A stretch of DNA of 9,727 bases, taken from the NCBI GenBank assembly GCA_023441125.1, contig JAEZQV010000277.1, positions 1 through 9,727 on the forward strand, written 5' to 3'. Each line of letters opens with the position of its first letter. The stretch's first letter is position 1. Position numbers and translations under genes: made by a program. The notes under the pieces are model-generated. The model was not told where the DNA came from and did not search any database. It was given only the letters and a program-made list of their open reading frames with translations. Origin of the DNA: Bacillota bacterium (GTDB lineage Bacteria; Bacillota_C; Negativicutes; Sporomusales; Sporomusaceae). Shown one piece after another: positions 6,397-9,727 of this stretch.

Positions 6397-6492
6397 GAGG
6401 CCGAGGGAGCTCATGTTATGGGCTGAGAGTGGAACTAGCGAGTTCCTTACCTCCATACCTGATCGGGATAATACCTGCGGAGGGAGGTCGTG
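6397..6492 (+). ncRNA. TPP riboswitch (THI element)
   Basis: The conserved aptamer core is plain: GAGGGAGC (6403-6410), GGCTGAGAG (6421-6429), and ACCTGATCGGGATAATACC (6457-6475) followed by TGCGGAGGGA. A variable P3 hairpin with GGAACTAGCGAGTTCC (6431-6446) lies between. P1 closes with GGCC (6399-6402) to GGTC (6486-6489). It senses thiamine diphosphate and lowers expression of downstream thiamine synthesis genes, here thiS-thiG-thiH-thiE. Confidence 0.97.
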
Positions 6493-6542
6493 TGTGTATT
6501 AAGTGCGCGTCTTTACCATTCGGTGGGACGTGTTTTTATTTT
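6489..6542 (+). terminator. Riboswitch expression platform: terminator and candidate antiterminator
   Basis: The terminator stem pairs CGCGTC (6506-6511) with GACGTG (6527-6532), then, after a bulged T6512, TTACC (6513-6517) with GGTGG (6522-6526), with loop ATTC; TTTTTATTTT (6533-6542) follows. A competing GU-rich hairpin can be drawn: CGTGTGT (6489-6495) with GTGCGCG (6503-6509), which would occupy the left arm of the terminator. It shares C6489 with the P1 stem, so TPP-stabilised P1 would favour termination. The terminator is seen directly; the switching model is inference. Confidence 0.8.
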
Positions 6543-6561
6543 GGCAAAGGGGGTATGCAAC

Positions 6562-6762
6562 ATGCGGATTATTGTAAATGGCAGGGACATGCTTGTTGCC
6601 GACAAACTCACAATCAGTGAATTCGTTGCGAACCAAGGCTACAATCCCGAAATTATTGTAGTCGAATATAACAAGAGTATTGTAAATAAGCAGGAATGGC
6701 AAACCATTCAGTTACAGCCGGAAGATTGTCTCGAAGTGATCTCATTTGTTGGGGGAGGTTGA
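6562..6762 (+). CDS. thiS: Sulfur carrier protein ThiS
   Basis: A 66-residue ubiquitin-fold sulfur carrier, the usual size, ending in FVGGG. The C-terminal glycine is adenylated and converted to a thiocarboxylate that donates sulfur to the thiazole ring made by ThiG. The ATG at 6562 has AAAGGGGG (6546-6553) 8 nt upstream and begins MRIIVNG, a typical ThiS opening; the longer frame from 6490 would start inside the riboswitch platform. First gene of the operon, just after the riboswitch terminator. Its last three codons also form the ribosome site of thiG. No ThiF-type adenylyltransferase gene is nearby. Confidence 0.96.
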   Translation: MRIIVNGRDMLVADKLTISEFVANQGYNPEIIVVEYNKSIVNKQEWQTIQLQPEDCLEVISFVGGG

Positions 6763-6766
6763 AATA

Positions 6767-7552
6767 ATGACTACTAATTTATTGGCAGATGCTTTAAAAA
6801 TCGGGGATAAACAACTGACAAGCCGTTTGTTTTTAGGGACCGGTAAATTTGCTAACAACAGGCTCATCCCTGAAGTTGTCAGTGCTTCCGGATCTCAGGT
6901 GGTTACGGTTGCTTTACGACGGGTTGACCCTGAATACCAGGACGAAAACATCGTCAGCTACATACCGAAAGAATGTACATTAATGCCCAACACCTCAGGT
7001 GCCAGGAGTGCTGAGGAAGCGGTTCGCATTGCCCGGTTAGCCAAAGCCGCCGGCTGTGGAAACTGGATAAAAATTGAGGTTATTGCCGATAACCGCTACT
7101 TATTGCCTGACAATATCGAAACAATTAAGGCAACTGAAATTTTGGCGGCGGAGGGATTTGTGGTGCTGCCTTATATGAGTCCCGATTTAATGGCTGCGAA
7201 GCGTTTGGCGGCGGCGGGCGCCGCTGCTGTTATGCCGCTCGGAGCGCCGATCGGCACTAACCGCGGCTTAAAAACCAAGGAACTGGTAAAAATTCTGATT
7301 GAGGAAATTCCTTTGCCAGTTATCGTGGATGCCGGTATTGGCCGGCCATCTGAAGCGGCTGAAGCTATGGAAATGGGAGCGGCCGCTGTGCTGGTAAATA
7401 CGGCGGTGGCAACAGCCGGCAATCCGGTTGGTATGGCCCGGGCCTTCGGCCTGGCTGTCGCTGCCGGCCGTCAGGCCTTTCTGGCCGGCCCTGGCACCAT
7501 TCAGGATTATGCCTGCGCGTCATCGCCGTTGACCGGTTTTTTACATGAATGA
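6767..7552 (+). CDS. thiG: Thiazole synthase ThiG
   Basis: A 261-residue TIM-barrel enzyme, normal length, that condenses 1-deoxy-D-xylulose 5-phosphate, dehydroglycine and ThiS-thiocarboxylate sulfur into the thiazole phosphate. K102 in [10 protein letters not shown] is the expected Schiff-base lysine. Other family marks are LFLGTGKF near the start, the VVTVALRR strand, [16 protein letters not shown], the phosphate-region loop [10 protein letters not shown] and [21 protein letters not shown]. The ATG at 6767 follows GGGGGAGG (6751-6758) and is 4 nt after the thiS stop; a TTG 21 nt earlier in frame has no ribosome site and is rejected. ThiG works in complex with ThiS and, in anaerobes, with the ThiH product. 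Confidence 0.97.
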   Translation: MTTNLLADALKIGDKQLTSRLFLGTGKFANNRLIPEVVSASGSQVVTVALRRVDPEYQDENIVSYIPKECTLMPNTSGARSAEEAVRIARLAKAAGCGNWIKIEVIADNRYLLPDNIETIKATEILAAEGFVVLPYMSPDLMAAKRLAAAGAAAVMPLGAPIGTNRGLKTKELVKILIEEIPLPVIVDAGIGRPSEAAEAMEMGAAAVLVNTAVATAGNPVGMARAFGLAVAAGRQAFLAGPGTIQDYACASSPLTGFLHE

Positions 7553-7579
7553 CGGCAATAGCTTGAAGGAGGCGCTACC

Positions 7580-8680
7580 ATGAGTGTTTATGAAGAAATA
7601 GGACAATATCGCCAATTGAATTTTGCCGATATTTATCAGCAGATAACCGCTTTGGATATTCAAAGAATTCTAAGTAAAGACCGGCTGACGGTATTTGATT
7701 ATCTGGCCTTATTGTCGCCTACGGCGGAAAACCAGCTTGAAGCAATGGCCCAGAAAGCCCATCGCCTAACCGTCCAGCAATTCGGTCATACCATACTGCT
7801 GTATACACCATTGTATTTGGCTAATTACTGCGTTAACCAGTGTGTGTACTGCGGCTTTCATGCTCATAACAGGATTGAGAGAAAAAAACTGACTCTGGAG
7901 CAAGTAGAGCGTGAGGCTGAAGCGATTGCGGCTACCGGCTTAAAGCATATTCTTATCCTGACCGGTGAATCGCGTACGCATTCTTCGGTTGCCTATATCA
8001 AAGATTGCGTCCGGATACTGAAAAACTATTTCAGTTCCATCAGCATTGAAATCTATCCATTGGAAACCGGGGAATATCATGAACTGGTAACAGCCGGCGT
8101 TGACGGCATGACCATCTATCAGGAAACCTATAATGAAGAGACGTATGCGGAACTGCATCCGGCAGGTCCTAAGCGCAATTACCGGTATCGGCTGGATGCT
8201 CCCGAACGTGCCTGTCAGTCAGGAATGCACGCAGTCAATATCGGGGCCCTGCTAGGTCTCAGCGATTGGCGCAGTGAGGCTTTTCTGACCGGCGTGCACG
8301 CTGATTATCTGCAGAGAAAGTATCCTGAGGTGGAGATCAGTATGTCACCGCCGAGAATGCGGCCCCATGTCGGCGGCTTTCCCCCCAAGGTTGTCGTCGA
8401 GGATAAAAATCTGGTGCAATATATTTTAGCCTTCCGGTTGTTTATGCCCCGCAGCGGCATTACACTATCTACGCGGGAAAATGCAGTCCTCCGCAACCAC
8501 ATGGTCAAACTTGGCGTTACCAAGATGTCGGCCGGGTCCTGCACCGCGGTCGGCGGTCATGCGGAACAAGCCGCAGTCGGACAGTTTGATATATCGGATG
8601 AACGCAGCGTAGCTGAAATGGCAGCCATGCTGTATGAACAAAACTACCAGCCGGTGTATAAAGACTGGCAAATGTGGTAA
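7580..8680 (+). CDS. thiH: 2-iminoacetate synthase ThiH (radical SAM tyrosine lyase)
   Basis: A 366-residue radical SAM enzyme, close to the E. coli length of 377. It cleaves tyrosine to 2-iminoacetate (dehydroglycine) and p-cresol, supplying ThiG. The 4Fe-4S cluster motif CxxxCxYC is C84, C88 and C91 in [14 protein letters not shown]. Later family marks are [17 protein letters not shown], the region around [33 protein letters not shown], and [12 protein letters not shown]; the C-terminal [12 protein letters not shown] and [11 protein letters not shown] are also typical. An AAGGAGG (7566-7572) lies 7 nt before the ATG, 27 nt after thiG. Having this oxygen-sensitive route rather than ThiO fits an anaerobe. 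Confidence 0.97.
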   Translation: MSVYEEIGQYRQLNFADIYQQITALDIQRILSKDRLTVFDYLALLSPTAENQLEAMAQKAHRLTVQQFGHTILLYTPLYLANYCVNQCVYCGFHAHNRIERKKLTLEQVEREAEAIAATGLKHILILTGESRTHSSVAYIKDCVRILKNYFSSISIEIYPLETGEYHELVTAGVDGMTIYQETYNEETYAELHPAGPKRNYRYRLDAPERACQSGMHAVNIGALLGLSDWRSEAFLTGVHADYLQRKYPEVEISMSPPRMRPHVGGFPPKVVVEDKNLVQYILAFRLFMPRSGITLSTRENAVLRNHMVKLGVTKMSAGSCTAVGGHAEQAAVGQFDISDERSVAEMAAMLYEQNYQPVYKDWQMW

Positions 8681-8711
8681 AGCAAACTTTTTATTATGCG
8701 AGGGGATGGCT

Positions 8712-9365
8712 ATGGAATATAAAAAAGCGCTGACTAACTTTCTGACAACAGATCTCTATGCCCTGACTGCCGAAGAACATTCGCTGGGCAGAACCAATGT
8801 GGAAGTTGTTCAACAGTTAATTGCTGCCGGTATTAAGGTCATACAATACCGGGAAAAAGATAAAAAATCCGGGCCAATGTATCAGGAGTGTGTAAAAATC
8901 AGAGAAATGACAGCGCAGGCCGGAGTCACTTTCATCATAAATGATCATGTGGATTTGGCCATATTGGTCGGTGCTGACGGCGTCCATATCGGTCAGGAGG
9001 ATTTGCCGCCGGGCAAGGTAAGAGAATTGATCGGTGATAATATGCTTCTAGGATTATCGACCCACTCACCCGAACAGGCGCTGGCTGCTGTTGAACTCAA
9101 GTGTGTTGACTATATTGGCGTAGGACCAATCTATGCCACAAAAACGAAAAAAGACGTGTGCCAGCCGGTAGGCCTCACCTATCTTGAATATGTTGTGAAT
9201 AACCTAAAGATTCCGTTTGTCGCCATCGGCGGTATTAAGGAGCACAATGTTGGTGAAGTAAAACAGCATGGGGCGAGAATTGTCGCCATGGTAACCGATA
9301 TCGTCGGAGCTGTGGATATTCCAGCCAAAATCCAGGCCATTCGCCGGAACATGAACAGACAATAA
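8712..9365 (+). CDS. thiE: Thiamine phosphate synthase ThiE
   Basis: A 217-residue TIM-barrel enzyme joining the pyrimidine diphosphate (HMP-PP) and thiazole phosphate into thiamine phosphate. Visible family motifs in order: IQYREKDK (pyrophosphate contact), FIINDHVDLAILVGADGVHIGQEDL, LGLSTHS, YIGVGPIYATKTKKD, PVGL, and the C-terminal phosphate loop VAIGGI. The start at ATG 8712 is chosen because GAGGGG (8700-8705) is 6 nt away; the ATG at 8706 directly abuts that site. The N-terminus is about ten residues longer than the shortest family members. Last gene of the operon, 31 nt after thiH. No hairpin terminator is visible behind it. Confidence 0.96.
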   Translation: MEYKKALTNFLTTDLYALTAEEHSLGRTNVEVVQQLIAAGIKVIQYREKDKKSGPMYQECVKIREMTAQAGVTFIINDHVDLAILVGADGVHIGQEDLPPGKVRELIGDNMLLGLSTHSPEQALAAVELKCVDYIGVGPIYATKTKKDVCQPVGLTYLEYVVNNLKIPFVAIGGIKEHNVGEVKQHGARIVAMVTDIVGAVDIPAKIQAIRRNMNRQ

Positions 9366-9373
9366 TTACCGCA

Positions 9374-9402
9374 TTGACTTGACCGACATTTAGTGATATT
9401 AT
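9374..9402 (+). promoter_or_regulatory. sigma-A promoter of rnpB
   Basis: TTGACT (9374-9379), a 17-bp spacer and TATTAT (9397-9402), 8 bp after the thiE stop. Initiation is expected near 9409, a few bases before the RNase P RNA. Strong match with correct spacing. Confidence 0.85.
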
Positions 9403-9420
9403 TAATATTCAAACACATAA

Positions 9421-9727
9421 TTCGTCTGAGTATGAAAGATGATCGCGAATGCATGTCAGCATTTGAGGAAAGTCCGAGCTCCACAGGGCAGGGTGCTGGA
9501 TAACGTCCAGCGAGGGCGACCTTAGGGATAGTGCCACAGAAATGCAGACCGCCTGACAGCTGTCAGGTAAGGATGGAACGGTGCGGTAAGAGCGCACCAG
9601 CAGTCAGGTGACTGGCTGGCTAGGTAAACCCCACCTGGAGCAAGACCGAATAGGGAAGGGATGAAGCTGCCCGCTGAGCCTTCCGGGTTGTGTCGCTTGA
9701 GCCGGCAGGCAACTGCCGGCCCAGATA
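9421..9727 (+). ncRNA. rnpB: RNase P RNA, type A (3' end cut off by the window)
   Basis: The catalytic RNA that trims 5' leaders from precursor tRNAs. Conserved blocks: GAGGAAAGTCCGAGCTCC (9465-9482), CAGGGCAGGGTGC after it, ACAGAAA (9536-9542), GGTAAGAGCGCACCAG (9585-9600), TAAACCCC (9625-9632) and GGAGCAAGACCGAATAGG (9637-9654). A GCCGGCAG/CTGCCGGC stem with a GCAA tetraloop (9701-9720) corresponds to the P18 hairpin of type A. P3 is short (AATGC-loop-GCATT). The window ends at CCAGATA, so the last conserved block and the 3' strand of P1 are missing. The exact 5' end is approximate. Type A separates this genome from Bacilli. Confidence 0.96.

Noticed and set aside
8706..8711. ATG at 8706 as thiE start
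   Set aside because: The Shine-Dalgarno GAGGGG ends at 8705, leaving no spacing; the ATG at 8712 fits.

Overview
This looks like a housekeeping stretch from a spore-forming, anaerobic Firmicute of the Negativicutes type (Sporomusaceae-like: Sporomusa, Pelosinus and relatives). That placement is an inference from gene order (dgt-dnaG-rpoD-trmK-nif3), an ancestral type A RNase P RNA rather than the Bacillus type B, moderate GC, and the oxygen-sensitive tyrosine lyase ThiH in place of the glycine oxidase ThiO. All genes lie on the + strand. No phage, transposase, CRISPR array or defence gene was found.

Layout. (1) 1-340: the last 97 codons of a dGTPase-family gene (dgt) and its terminator. (2) 341-2403: a 251-bp AT-rich leader with repeated motifs, then dnaG (primase). 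(3) 2460-3566: rpoD (housekeeping sigma factor). (4) 3582-4355: a strong promoter and an array of four tRNAs, Asn(GTT), CAT (probably Ile2), Glu(TTC) and Val(TAC), ended by a very good terminator. The spacers between Ile2, Glu and Val are filled by four copies, whole or truncated, of a hairpin-forming repeat. (5) 4519-6322: trmK and a Nif3/YqfO-family gene, overlapping by 20 nt. (6) 6347-9365: a thiamine thiazole operon, promoter - TPP riboswitch - terminator - thiS - thiG - thiH - thiE. (7) 9374-9727: promoter and most of rnpB, cut off by the window end.

How the parts work together. dnaG and rpoD are the classical macromolecular-synthesis pair, with the tRNA array placed between rpoD and the trmK-nif3 pair that usually follows it in Firmicutes. 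No terminator separates rpoD from the tRNAs, so sigma-factor transcripts may run into them. TrmK (tRNA m1A22 methylation) and RNase P RNA (tRNA 5' processing) keep translation as the theme. The thi operon makes the thiazole moiety (ThiS sulfur carrier, ThiG synthase, ThiH dehydroglycine supply) and joins it to the pyrimidine (ThiE) under TPP feedback. The ThiS-activating enzyme ThiF and the pyrimidine genes thiC/thiD are not here.

Most deserving of a second look: the modular tRNA-spacer repeat, whose two best copies differ in ways that keep a stem paired; the dnaG leader with a duplicated AGGAAT...GAAT element and a cluster of TTGACT/AGTCAA hexamers; and the thi riboswitch platform, where a GU-rich antiterminator can be drawn.
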